DNA of 64,000 nt from IMCC2047 sp041395865 (GCA_041395865.1 JAWKZQ010000003.1:207983-271982); one strand, 5' to 3'; positions 35,704-42,521 are shown, counted from the first letter of the stretch. Numbers and translations: made by a program. The notes: generated by a model from the sequence alone, not told the origin.

Positions 35704-36242
35704 TGACCGATCGATTTCTACGGGTATTAATTCTGCTGATGTCAGTTGTTTTTACGGGTTGCCAGGATAACGGTTCGGAAAAGCTTAACCTGCAGCAGGC
35801 GGTAGCCATAGAAAGTGGGGATGAATGTCACTTGTGCGGAATGATCATCACTCATTTCCCCGGTCCCAAGGGACAGTTGTATGAGCGTGGAGACATGTCT
35901 GTTCGGAAATTTTGTTCAACGAGAGATATGTTTGCCTACCTGCTGGATCCAGAGCACAGTCACCACGTTGAAAACGTTTTTGTGCACAATATGGCCGTTA
36001 CGCCCTGGGATCACCCGCAGGCAGAAGCATATATCGATGCCCGGAAGGCCTGGTATGTTGTCAACAGTCGCCGTAAGGGCGCAATGGGGCCCACGCTGGC
36101 CAGTTTTGCGGACCAAAAAACGGCGCAGGAATTCATCAAAGAGTACGGTGGAAGCCTCTACCGCTTCGATCAAATCGATTTAGCGTTACTTTCAGAAATT
36201 GGCTTTTCAAAACCTGGGGAGCTCCATCAGCCAGATGGGTAA
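35703..36242 (+). CDS. nosL: NosL, outer-membrane-linked copper chaperone lipoprotein
   Basis: A 179-residue lipoprotein: signal sequence MTDRFLRVLILLMSVVFTGC with the modified cysteine at residue 20. The Cu(I)-binding motif ECHLCGMIITHFPGPKGQLYERG and the helix-beta repeats of the NosL/MerB-like fold (RKFCSTRDMFAYLLDPEH, MGPTLASFADQKTAQEFIKEYGG) are clear. NosL delivers Cu(I) to NosD/NosZ during CuZ assembly. The start ATG at 35703 shares a base with the nosY stop. A strong hairpin directly after its stop ends the nos operon. Confidence 0.95.
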   Translation: MTDRFLRVLILLMSVVFTGCQDNGSEKLNLQQAVAIESGDECHLCGMIITHFPGPKGQLYERGDMSVRKFCSTRDMFAYLLDPEHSHHVENVFVHNMAVTPWDHPQAEAYIDARKAWYVVNSRRKGAMGPTLASFADQKTAQEFIKEYGGSLYRFDQIDLALLSEIGFSKPGELHQPDG

Positions 36243-36244
36243 TT

Positions 36245-36272
36245 GCTGTGTTGCATAAGTATGCAACACAGC
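36245..36272. terminator. Hairpin terminator between nosL and the cytochrome c gene
   Basis: GCTGTGTTGCAT at 36245-36256 is exactly complementary to ATGCAACACAGC at 36261-36272, leaving a four-base AAGT loop. It lies between convergent genes, three bases after the nosL stop, and the plus-strand side is followed by TTTTATTT a few bases on. It probably terminates both transcripts. Confidence 0.8.
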
Positions 36273-36282
36273 TTCAGCGGTT

Positions 36283-36576
36283 TTATTTGAAGGTGGTCAT
36301 ATGAACAATGGCCGCTCGCAATTGTTCATCGGTGCAGCTCATACAGGTGCCCTTAGGAGGCATTGCGTTTAAACCGGTTTTTGCACTTTCGAGCAGGCCG
36401 TCAACGCCCCCTTTTGCATCCAAGCGGGGTTGCCAAACACTCTGGTCTCCAGCCATCGGGCCAATTCCCGTTCCATGGCAAGCCATGCAGTAGGTGTTGT
36501 ATGTATCAAGGCCTTCGTCAGCCTGAACGGCAGTTGCTGTCATTATCAGGAAAATCGCGGTTAGAATTTTTTTCAT
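36283..36576 (-). CDS. Cytochrome c5-like periplasmic monohaem protein
   Basis: A 97-residue cytochrome with a cleavable signal peptide (MKKILTAIFLIMTATAVQA) and one haem site, CMACH, in TYNTYCMACHGTGIGPMAG. The second conserved part, NAMPPKGTCMSCTDEQLRAAIVHM, holds the axial methionine (AMPPKG) and the CxxC disulfide typical of cytochrome c5. It is a likely electron carrier to NosZ or another periplasmic reductase, given its place next to nosL. Upstream it has a good FNR/Dnr box (36649-36662) and, further out, operator-promoter module S1. Confidence 0.93.
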   Translation of the reverse strand: MKKILTAIFLIMTATAVQADEGLDTYNTYCMACHGTGIGPMAGDQSVWQPRLDAKGGVDGLLESAKTGLNAMPPKGTCMSCTDEQLRAAIVHMTTFK

Positions 36577-36648
36577 AGTGCTACTCGGTTAACGTGTGGG
36601 GGAAGATAAAACAAAGCCAAGAGTAACCGATGTTCATCTCAAGATAAG

Positions 36649-36662
36649 TTGACTGAAATCAA
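36649..36662 (-). promoter_or_regulatory. FNR/Dnr-type binding site before the cytochrome c gene
   Basis: On the minus strand the site reads TTGATTTCAGTCAA, matching TTGAT-N4-ATCAA with a single mismatch. It is centred about 79 bases before the cytochrome c ATG, a usual place for a class II activator site. This supports anaerobic or NO-dependent control by the Crp/Fnr protein encoded at 26888-27676, which is inferred. Confidence 0.65.
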
Positions 36663-36770
36663 GTGCATTGGCTTTATAAACTCGGCTCTCAAAAAAAGCT
36701 AACAGGGTTTTTTCATAATCACCTCCAACTCTTGTGATAACCGAACAGTGAGCAGGTTTCTCAAGGGTTT

Positions 36771-36837
36771 ACTTTATGAAGCCGGACAGGGTTGCACAAA
36801 CGATAAATAATCAAGGTTTGTATGAATAATTGTTATA
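36771..36837 (-). promoter_or_regulatory. Operator-promoter module S1 (reads towards the cytochrome c gene)
   Basis: One of four near-identical modules. The 43-bp core (36795-36837) contains the dyad ACAAAC-N14-GTTTGT; its right arm overlaps a -35 element TTGTGC (36794-36799). A 17-base spacer leads to the -10 TAAAGT (36771-36776). It differs from S2 at two of 43 core positions by eye. Downstream at 36716 a GGAGGT-ATG start opens a five-codon frame only, as if the original target gene had been lost. Confidence 0.7.
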
Positions 36838-36898
36838 TCAAGTAAGTGGCGTCCAGCCGTTGGATTCATCAAAAAATACGGCATGGCGTTTCAAGGCG

Positions 36899-37108
36899 CT
36901 ACAGCTCCGCCATGGCAACAACCTGGTGTAACACCGTTACCGCATGTGGAATCAAGGTATTAGTTGGTTTGTTTGGGGAAACCAGGTAGGGAGAGGCGTT
37001 TAAAGGAGGGGCTGACGTACCTGGAGCAGTTGACCCTGCGGTTAAACCGCTGCGCCTCCCGCCGATTGGATACGTGGCAAACCTAGGCGTTTTGTATCCT
37101 CAGTACAT
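36899..37108 (-). pseudogene. Deletion remnant of a LysR-type regulator gene
   Basis: Between modules S1 and S2 the minus strand keeps the two ends of a LysR-family gene and lacks the roughly 650-750 bases between. The C-terminal part, ending with TAG at 36899-36901, reads APPLNASPYLVSPNKPTNTLIPHAVTVLHQVVAMAEL. It aligns residue for residue with the end of the LysR gene at 40280 (APSFKLPAYLVYPSKPSNPMIPHAVNALHQVV). The upstream part keeps only the start-proximal ATACAAAAAGGA region. The gene cannot make a regulator. Confidence 0.8.
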
Positions 37109-37116
37109 CCTTTTTG

Positions 37117-37183
37117 TATAACAATTATTCATACAAACCTTGATTATTTGTTGTTTGTGTAATCCCTGGAATGCCTTTAGAGT
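37117..37183 (+). promoter_or_regulatory. Operator-promoter module S2 (reads towards the folate cyclo-ligase operon)
   Basis: The 43-bp core (37117-37159) is almost identical to S1 in inverted orientation. The -35 is TTGTGT (37155-37160), the spacer is 17 bases, and the -10 is TAGAGT (37178-37183), so transcription should begin near 37190 and run into the gene at 37343. The ACAAAC-N14-GTTTGT dyad overlaps the -35, which suits a repressor or a class II activator. The 150-base leader holds no assured gene. Confidence 0.72.
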
Positions 37184-37342
37184 AAAAATAAATCGATACT
37201 GATTTTTTACTCGCCGGCCTTTATCGATGCCCGCGGAAAGAGGTGAACTTGCGTAGAAACGGAACCGGTGGCCCGGTCACAACGGGGCGAAAAACTGCGC
37301 CTCGTTTTGCGCCGTTTTGTAAAATTAAGGGAGCAGACTGAG

Positions 37343-38011
37343 ATGACTGATGATTATTATCCGCATCAAGCGTTTTCCTCATCGCCCTGTTATGCACATG
37401 AGTTTGAAAGCCTATCAATGGAAGTTGATCCGCATGACAAACAACAGGTCAGCCAATGGAGAAAACAGGAACGCCAGCGCCTGCTACGTTTACGTATGCA
37501 GGAATTTGACAGTATTGAGCCCTGTGCCAAGCGTGTTATCTCTGAGTTATCCTCGTTAATTGAGCCGTATCCGGGGCTGGTCATCAGCGCCTATTGGCCC
37601 ATGCGTGGCGAGTTCGATTTGCGAGACTGGTTTTATCAGTTGATCGATCAAAAAATGCGGGTTGCATTACCTGCTGTTGAATCCAGGTTTCAACCGTTGA
37701 TTTTCCGGGAGTGGACACCGAATACAAAGATGGAGCCCGGTGTTTGGAATATTTCCGTACCCGCAGAAGGCGAACGGTTAACGCCGGATATCGTTATCGC
37801 GCCAGTGGTCGGTTTCGATGCCGAATGTTTCAGGCTGGGCTACGGTGGGGGCTATTTTGATCGGACGCTCGCGCAACTACCCGACAAACCACTGGTCATT
37901 GGTGTCGGACCAGCCTTTTCCAGGGTAGCGACCATCTACCCTCAAGCTCACGATATTCCAATGGATATGATTGTTACAGGCTCAGGGGATCCTTACTACA
38001 GGAATAAATGA
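37343..38011 (+). CDS. 5-formyltetrahydrofolate cyclo-ligase family protein
   Basis: A 222-residue protein of the 5-FCL/MTHFS family, which converts 5-formyl-THF to 5,10-methenyl-THF with ATP. The core motifs are QWRKQERQRLLRLRM near residue 35, ISAYWPMRGEFDLRDWF, and the nucleotide loop PVVGFDAECFRLGYGGGYFDRTLAQL near 165. The ATG at 37343 follows AAGGGAG. The N-terminal 30 residues (MTDDYYPHQAFSSSPCYAHEF) are an extension not seen in the E. coli protein. It is first in a three-gene operon with DUF488 and nitronate monooxygenase under module S2, so it may have a specialised role under nitrogen-oxide stress rather than general folate metabolism. That is inference. Confidence 0.85.
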   Translation: MTDDYYPHQAFSSSPCYAHEFESLSMEVDPHDKQQVSQWRKQERQRLLRLRMQEFDSIEPCAKRVISELSSLIEPYPGLVISAYWPMRGEFDLRDWFYQLIDQKMRVALPAVESRFQPLIFREWTPNTKMEPGVWNISVPAEGERLTPDIVIAPVVGFDAECFRLGYGGGYFDRTLAQLPDKPLVIGVGPAFSRVATIYPQAHDIPMDMIVTGSGDPYYRNK

Positions 38012-38012
38012 A

Positions 38013-38381
38013 TTGCCCTCAATTTGGCTAAGACGCGCTTATAGACCGCCCGGGAGCCGGGACGGACAACGTATTCTTGTTGACCGTCTTTGGCCTCGCG
38101 GGGTATCAAAGGCTGAATTAAAGATTACGTGCTGGGCTATGGATTTAGCCCCAAGTGAAGAATTACGCCGCTGGTTTAACCATGAACCAGATAAGTGGCC
38201 AGCATTTCAAAAACGCTATCATCAGGAGCTTGACCACAACCCTGAAGCTGTTGCGTTACTGCTTCAACGCCTCGAGAAAGGGCGTATAACCCTGGTATTC
38301 GGAGCCAAGCAGACCGCGTTCAATAATGCCGTAGCACTCAAACATTATTTACTGGAAACTTTGCGGGCCAATCAACAATGA
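38013..38381 (+). CDS. DUF488 family protein
   Basis: A 122-residue DUF488 protein: IWLRRAYRPPGSRDGQRILVDRLWPRGVSKAELKITCWAMDLAPSEELRRWFNHEPDKWPAFQKRY, then LLLQRLEKGRITLVFGAKQTAFNNAVALKHYL. The family has no proven biochemical role. The likely start is the TTG at 38013, directly after the preceding TGA and nine bases after GGA; this gives the usual family N-terminus, while a further-upstream start would run inside the cyclo-ligase gene. Its stop overlaps the next ATG by four bases. Confidence 0.82.
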   Translation: MPSIWLRRAYRPPGSRDGQRILVDRLWPRGVSKAELKITCWAMDLAPSEELRRWFNHEPDKWPAFQKRYHQELDHNPEAVALLLQRLEKGRITLVFGAKQTAFNNAVALKHYLLETLRANQQ

Positions 38382-39388
38382 CCTTATCAAAAGCATTACA
38401 CACACCTCTTTGCGATTTGCTCGGGTGCCGATACCCGATAATTCAGGCCGGTATGGGAGGGGTTGCAAGATCTGAACTGGCGGCGGCTGTATCCGCCTCG
38501 GGTGCATTCGGCTGTCTGGGCATGGTCAGGGAACCACCGGAGCTCATCCGGCGAGAAGTTGCCCAGGTAAAAGAACAAACCGATCAGCCCTTCGGAGTGA
38601 ATATAATTCCCGCCGCGACAGAGCCCGCATTGCTTGACGAGCAACTATCGGCCTGCGCAGATTCTGGTGTTGAAACCCTGATCTTTTTCTGGGATGTCAT
38701 GCCGGACATTGTCGCAAAGGCCAAAGAGGCCGGCATGAAAGTCCTCTATCAAGCTGGTTCGCTCAGCCAGGCCTTGGCTGCCGAAGCGGCAGGTGCGGAT
38801 GCCGTCATTGCCCAAGGCGTTGAGGCAGGCGGGCATATACACGGGGGCGTTAGTTCTCTGGTTTTATTGCCCCAGGTGGCGCAGGCGCTCAGGATTCCGG
38901 TCGTGGGGTCAGGCGGGTTTTTTAGCGGTTCCAGCTTGATTGCTGCGTTGGCGCTTGGGGCACAGGGTATTCATTGTGGCACGGCTTTCCTGGCAACCCA
39001 GGAATCATTCGCACATGCATTGCACAAAGAAAAGGTGCTGGCAGCCCGTTCCGAAGATACGGTGCACACCGATGCCTTCGCGATTAACTGGCCCCCAAAC
39101 TCTCCCGTCAGGGTGCTTCGCAGCGAGGTGACGGATTCACTGAATAATATTCTTTGGGGGTATGATCCGGGAAAAATTGAAAGAGAGGTTATTGCAGAGG
39201 AAGAGGGGCGCCCTATCTATCTTTTCAGTACCGACTCCCCATTGCGATCAATGACCGGCGACCTGGAGAGATTGGCTTTATTTGCCGGACAGGTTGCCGG
39301 GCAGATTAATCGCCAGCCTTCTGCCAGTCAGCTCGTTGGGGCCATGGTTAATGAAGCCGAAGCAGCCTTGGCTAAGTTAAAGCATTAA
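38378..39388 (+). CDS. Nitronate monooxygenase family protein
   Basis: A 336-residue FMN-dependent TIM-barrel protein of the 2-nitropropane dioxygenase/NMO family. It starts LCDLLGCRYPIIQAGMGGVARSELAAAVSASGAFGCLGM. The FMN-phosphate and catalytic region is DAVIAQGVEAGGHIHG (catalytic-type His), then PVVGSGGFFSGSSLIAALALGAQGIHCGTAFLATQES. NMOs oxidise alkyl nitronates; some members are related enoyl reductases, so substrate is uncertain. It ends the S2-driven operon. Thirty bases on lies a 32-bp perfect palindrome. Confidence 0.88.
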   Translation: MTLSKALHTPLCDLLGCRYPIIQAGMGGVARSELAAAVSASGAFGCLGMVREPPELIRREVAQVKEQTDQPFGVNIIPAATEPALLDEQLSACADSGVETLIFFWDVMPDIVAKAKEAGMKVLYQAGSLSQALAAEAAGADAVIAQGVEAGGHIHGGVSSLVLLPQVAQALRIPVVGSGGFFSGSSLIAALALGAQGIHCGTAFLATQESFAHALHKEKVLAARSEDTVHTDAFAINWPPNSPVRVLRSEVTDSLNNILWGYDPGKIEREVIAEEEGRPIYLFSTDSPLRSMTGDLERLALFAGQVAGQINRQPSASQLVGAMVNEAEAALAKLKH

Positions 39389-39417
39389 ATTTATTTATCA
39401 ATAAGTTAGATAGGGAA

Positions 39418-39449
39418 ATTCATAAACTACCCTAGGGTAGTTTATGAAT
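39418..39449. repeat. 32-bp perfect palindrome between convergent genes
   Basis: Bases 39418-39449 are exactly self-complementary, centred on CCTAGG, with arms beginning ATTCATAAACTACC. There is no loop and no T-run. It lies between the nitronate monooxygenase stop and the stop codon of the convergent membrane-protein gene. It may end transcription in both directions, bind a dimeric protein, or be an insertion scar. Confidence 0.75.
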
Positions 39450-40000
39450 CAGGGTAGTGACCGTTGCTTACTTGAAGCGGGAGAATGAAAGGGGTTGGCA
39501 ATCGTTGAGTTCTGCCCCAGCCACTTCGCTTCAGCATGGGTTCTGCGCATCATATCCCGGATAATATCGCTCAGATTTCCAGGTACATCGAGCATAATTA
39601 AAAATTTATTGCCGCGCACCGCACGTTTAAATGGGGCGATTCGATAATTGATAAAATAAGCACCGAAAATGCCTCCCCACCAGGTGCAAAAGCCGATGAT
39701 CAATATCGTGATCATCGCGGCCGCAACGCCTTCCACCTCAATACCAAAGGGCTGGTATTGAATGGCGACGACTAAAAATAGCAGCCCCAAAATGATGCCA
39801 AGCAGGGCACCTCGCTCAGAAAAACGGGCAATATCTGTTTCATCAATTTCTCTTGCCTGATGCAGGTGGTGAGATTCAATTTCGTCAGCATTGCCGCCAA
39901 CGATATGAATTTGGTTATCCTCCACACCAACTTTATGCAAGTCATCACAAATGTGCTCGACATTGTCGATATCTTCAACGAGGTAATAGTACTGTTTCAT
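39449..40000 (-). CDS. Membrane protein with N-terminal stress-protein-like domain
   Basis: A 183-residue protein of unknown function. Residues 1-55 (YYYLVEDIDNVEHICDDLHKVGVEDNQIHIVGGNADEIESHHL) resemble the small alpha/beta domain of general-stress 17M-type proteins. Two membrane helices follow (GALLGIILGLLFLVVAIQYQPFG and VAAAMITILIIGFCTWWGGIFGAYFINY). The rest is a soluble tail with a second alpha/beta piece (GNKFLIMLDVPGNLSDIIRDMMRRTHAEAKWLGQ). The ATG at 40000 has GGAGGT eight bases upstream. The gene lies downstream of module S3, with a 135-base leader containing a stable hairpin (GGGGTTT 40045 with AAACCCC 40063). I do not assign a function. Confidence 0.8.
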   Translation of the reverse strand: MKQYYYLVEDIDNVEHICDDLHKVGVEDNQIHIVGGNADEIESHHLHQAREIDETDIARFSERGALLGIILGLLFLVVAIQYQPFGIEVEGVAAAMITILIIGFCTWWGGIFGAYFINYRIAPFKRAVRGNKFLIMLDVPGNLSDIIRDMMRRTHAEAKWLGQNSTIANPFHSPASSKQRSLP

Positions 40001-40141
40001 TGTGACCTCCATGGAATAACAGACGGATTGGGTTGCTTCCCGGCGGGGTTTGGAATCGATATAAACCCCGGGAGCGTTAAGTCTGGGTGATTGTTTCGCG
40101 TGAGCCCATGCGTTCTCGCTCCCTTTTTATTGTCCGTTTTT

Positions 40142-40208
40142 ACTTTATAAAGATGTAAAGCATTACACAAACGACAAATAATCAAGGTTTGTATTAACAA
40201 ATGTTATA
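40142..40208 (-). promoter_or_regulatory. Operator-promoter module S3 (reads towards the stress-type membrane protein)
   Basis: The 43-bp core (40166-40208) has the same ACAAAC-N14-GTTTGT dyad. The -35 TTGTGT (40165-40170), a 17-base spacer and the -10 TAAAGT (40142-40147) face the gene ending at 39449. By eye the core differs from S4 at three positions and from S1 and S2 at four each. Confidence 0.7.
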
Positions 40209-40279
40209 TATGTAACGTGGTGTCTGTTGCTCAAGTGTTGGCTTTTTATCAATAGGTTACAAAACCGCTATCGATGCGT

Positions 40280-41137
40280 TTAGAGCTTGGTCGAGGTTAC
40301 AACCTGGTGTAAGGCATTGACGGCGTGAGGAATCATAGGGTTACTTGGTTTGCTGGGATAAACAAGGTAGGCGGGGAGCTTGAAACTTGGGGCTGAAGGT
40401 ACGTGGAAGAGTGCCTCCTGTTGAAGGAAACCCTGAACCAAACGACGCGGAAAGAAACCTGATCCCCCCATGGATAAGATATGTTGCAGGCCTAACCAGC
40501 CAATACCGGCAATAATCTGGGGGCTGCTGTATTCTGGCAAACTGCAATTGAGCTGGGCCAGGAACTCAGGCCCCCAATCGACATGCACATAGCTGTCAGG
40601 AGAAGGCATCTGACTCTCCAGGTTGTTCGTCGTTACCAGAATCAGCTCTTCTTCCAGTAGCAGGTCGACCTGTAGCGTGGGGCGGTGCTGTGGGGTATAC
40701 ATGATGCCGATATCGAGACAGCCATCGACCAGGTTCTGCATCAGGCTTTCTTCAAAACCGATTTCTGCCCTGATCTGCGTATCAGGAAAGTCGTTGCTTA
40801 TTTTCCTTAACCATACCAGTAACAGGTCGCTCCATAATCCAAAACGCCCGCCTATCGTCAGTGAACTGTTATAACTGGGGGCAACGCCAAGTTCATGTCT
40901 TGCTCGCTCGAGTGTTTGAACCATGTTGGCAGCATAACGCATGAAACGCCTGCCAGCTGGCGTTAAGGTGGCTCCCGCCTTATTGCGTACAAAGAGTTCG
41001 CATCCCAGGTAACTTTCCAGGGACTTTACTCTTCGGACTTATTGCCGCTCGGGTCAGGGTGCAGCTTTTTCGAGGCCCTGACAAAATTGCCTGTATCCAC
41101 GATTTTCAAAAAACGTCTTTACGGCTTCGATATCCAG
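40280..41137 (-). pseudogene. LysR-type regulator gene with frameshifted DNA-binding domain
   Basis: The effector domain is open from 40942 down to the stop at 40280 (LGVAPSYNSSLTIGGRFGLWSDLLLVWLRKIS...). The N-terminal helix-turn-helix is readable only across three frames: LDIEAVKTFFE, then IVDTGNFVRASKKLH, then LTRAAIS, then RVKSLESYLGCELFVRNKAGATLTPAGRRFM. Each shift is one extra base, in GAAAATC, CACCC and AGTCCG, and restoring them gives a normal LysR N-terminus. The start ATG is also missing (CTG at 41137). It is either a young pseudogene or a stretch with insertion errors. It sits between modules S3 and S4. Confidence 0.8.
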
Positions 41138-41149
41138 GAGTCCTTTTGG

Positions 41150-41216
41150 TATAACTTTTGTTAATACAAACCTTAATTATTTATCGTTTGTGTAACTTGT
41201 AGCATGCCGATAGATA
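41150..41216 (+). promoter_or_regulatory. Operator-promoter module S4 (reads towards the norE-like genes)
   Basis: The core at 41150-41192 mirrors S3. The -35 TTGTGT (41188-41193), 17-base spacer and -10 TAGATA (41211-41216) point to the plus-strand frames starting at 41261. It lies 12 bases upstream of the LysR pseudogene start region and so would also be able to serve as its own operator. Confidence 0.7.
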
Positions 41217-41260
41217 AAAATGAAGCAAATGAATTTGGTTATTCATTCTCGAGGAGGACA

Positions 41261-41534
41261 TTGTGTTCCGTTTCGCGAAAAAATCAGGTCGAAATATCCA
41301 GCCTTTTAGATGAACGCTTGTTAGCGGTTTTCAAGGGTGGCGACGGTTTTGGGCAAATATTTTTTGGGCGCTAATGCTTTCAATACTGGGTTTGGCCGTT
41401 TTCACTGTCATTGGATTTGCGTTTCAAAATGGAGTGGCCCGTCATTGTGCGGATTAGCGGCGGGGCGTTGTTACTTCTATCTCGGCAATATCGGTAAAGA
41501 CATCCTGGCGGATATCCTTCCAGTCGACGGCTAG
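41261..41534 (+). pseudogene. Frameshifted small membrane-protein gene, family unknown
   Basis: A strong ribosome site (GAGGAGG at 41251) precedes TTG at 41261, from which a frame reads SVSRKNQVEISSLLDERLLAVFK. After a one-base shift it continues WRRFWANIFWALMLSILGLAVFTVIGFAF, a clear membrane helix. After further one-base shifts it reads MEWPVIVRISGGALLLLSR and IGKDILADILPVDG before a stop at 41532-41534. The pieces join into a plausible small protein of about 90 residues, interrupted several times. I cannot name the family. It is the first frame after module S4. Confidence 0.45.
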
Positions 41535-41920
41535 TCGGCTTTTAACGAAAAAAACGCATGTCTTAGTACGGTACATCTGTGGACACTCATCTCGTGAAGA
41601 CCATTTTCCGTGCGCTCTATTTTTAAATAGATGCTTATCATCCCAAGGTGGTCATATAAACAACATTTGATGTTAATAACACAGCATCAAGTCTGTTGTT
41701 AAATTCATATCATCTTAAAAATACCTATATAAATCATAAAGATATGAGTTGGCATAAATCTTGACTACCTTAAAGTAAACAAAAACCATTAATACTGGTG
41801 CCGAAAAATATGGCGCAAGGCTGTTAATTTGAAAGCGGCTGAATCGGCTTCAGGGATTAGATCGAAGGCTGTATTCACAATTTAATACAAAAATGCTCAT
41901 CATGGAGCTAAGGATAGATA
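41535..41920. other. 386-base A+T-rich gap before norE
   Basis: No gene is seen. The stretch is visibly richer in A and T than its surroundings. A half-site-like TTGAC-TACC-TTAAA (41759-41772) only weakly resembles an FNR/Dnr box. The ATG at 41921 is preceded by AAGGA at a normal distance. Confidence 0.4.
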
Positions 41921-42521
41921 ATGACATCCACCGTATATGAGGTTCCCGCCTGCGAAAAAAGCGTCGATCAGAGATCAGCCTGGCGATCTTGCTGTGGATG
42001 CTGATTCTTATAGAAATCACCACCTTTGCTTTGATGTTTCTTGGCTTCAGCTGGGTGCGCGAATATGGACAGGGCATCATTTTTAATAGGACAGGCAAAC
42101 CTGCACCCAATCGCAGGTCTCATTAAATACGATCTCGCTGCTTACGGCCAGTGGATTCGTTGCGCAGGCGGTTTCCGACAATCGCCGTAATCAACAGGCT
42201 CGAGCGGCTCGCTGGCTGCTTTTGGGTGTTGCGGCCGCATCGATATATGTGTTTGTAAAATGCTGGGAATTCTGGCAGCTGGGTAGCGCCGGTTACGGAC
42301 TCTCCGGAAACCGCTTCTTTATGCTGTACTTCCTGCTGACCGGGTTTCATCTATTGCACGTATTACTGGGCGTTGCGTTTCTGATCATTATGTCGCGCAA
42401 GTTATACCGAGGCGGCTATGGCGCCGATAATACGACAGGCCTCGAGAGTGGAGCATCTTACTGGCATATGATCGATTTAATTTGGGTTGTACTTTTTCCA
42501 CTTGTTTATGTGATCCGCTAA
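41921..42521 (+). pseudogene. norE: norE-like gene (haem-copper oxidase subunit III family) with frameshifts
   Basis: The C-terminal half is open: NTISLLTASGFVAQAVSDNRRNQQARAARWLLLGVAAASIYVFVKCWEFWQ...GFHLLHVLLGVAFLIIMSRKLYRGGYG...GASYWHMIDLIWVVLFPLVYVIR. This is a NorE-type member of the cytochrome oxidase subunit III family, with the HLLHVLLG and YWHMIDLIW motifs. Upstream the frame changes three times: MTSTVYEVPACEKS, then EISLAILLWMLILIEITTFALMFLGFSWVREYG, then GQANLHPIAGLI, then NTISLL. At least the last two are single extra bases. NorE helps NO reductase activity in denitrifiers. Its stop overlaps the norF start (TAATG). Confidence 0.8.

Noticed and set aside
37249..37341. A 30-codon TTG-initiated frame (MRRNGTGGPVTTGRKTAPRF...) with AGAGGTGAAC ahead of it, in the leader of the folate cyclo-ligase operon
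   Set aside because: The frame is short, starts with TTG, has no recognisable domain and its composition is not distinctive; a leader peptide is possible but unsupported.
40623..40874. Plus-strand frame opposite the LysR effector domain
   Set aside because: It is the antisense shadow of the LysR coding sequence.
41759..41772. Possible FNR/Dnr box TTGACTACCTTAAA before norE
   Set aside because: Only one half-site fits; the region is A+T-rich and such half-sites are expected by chance.
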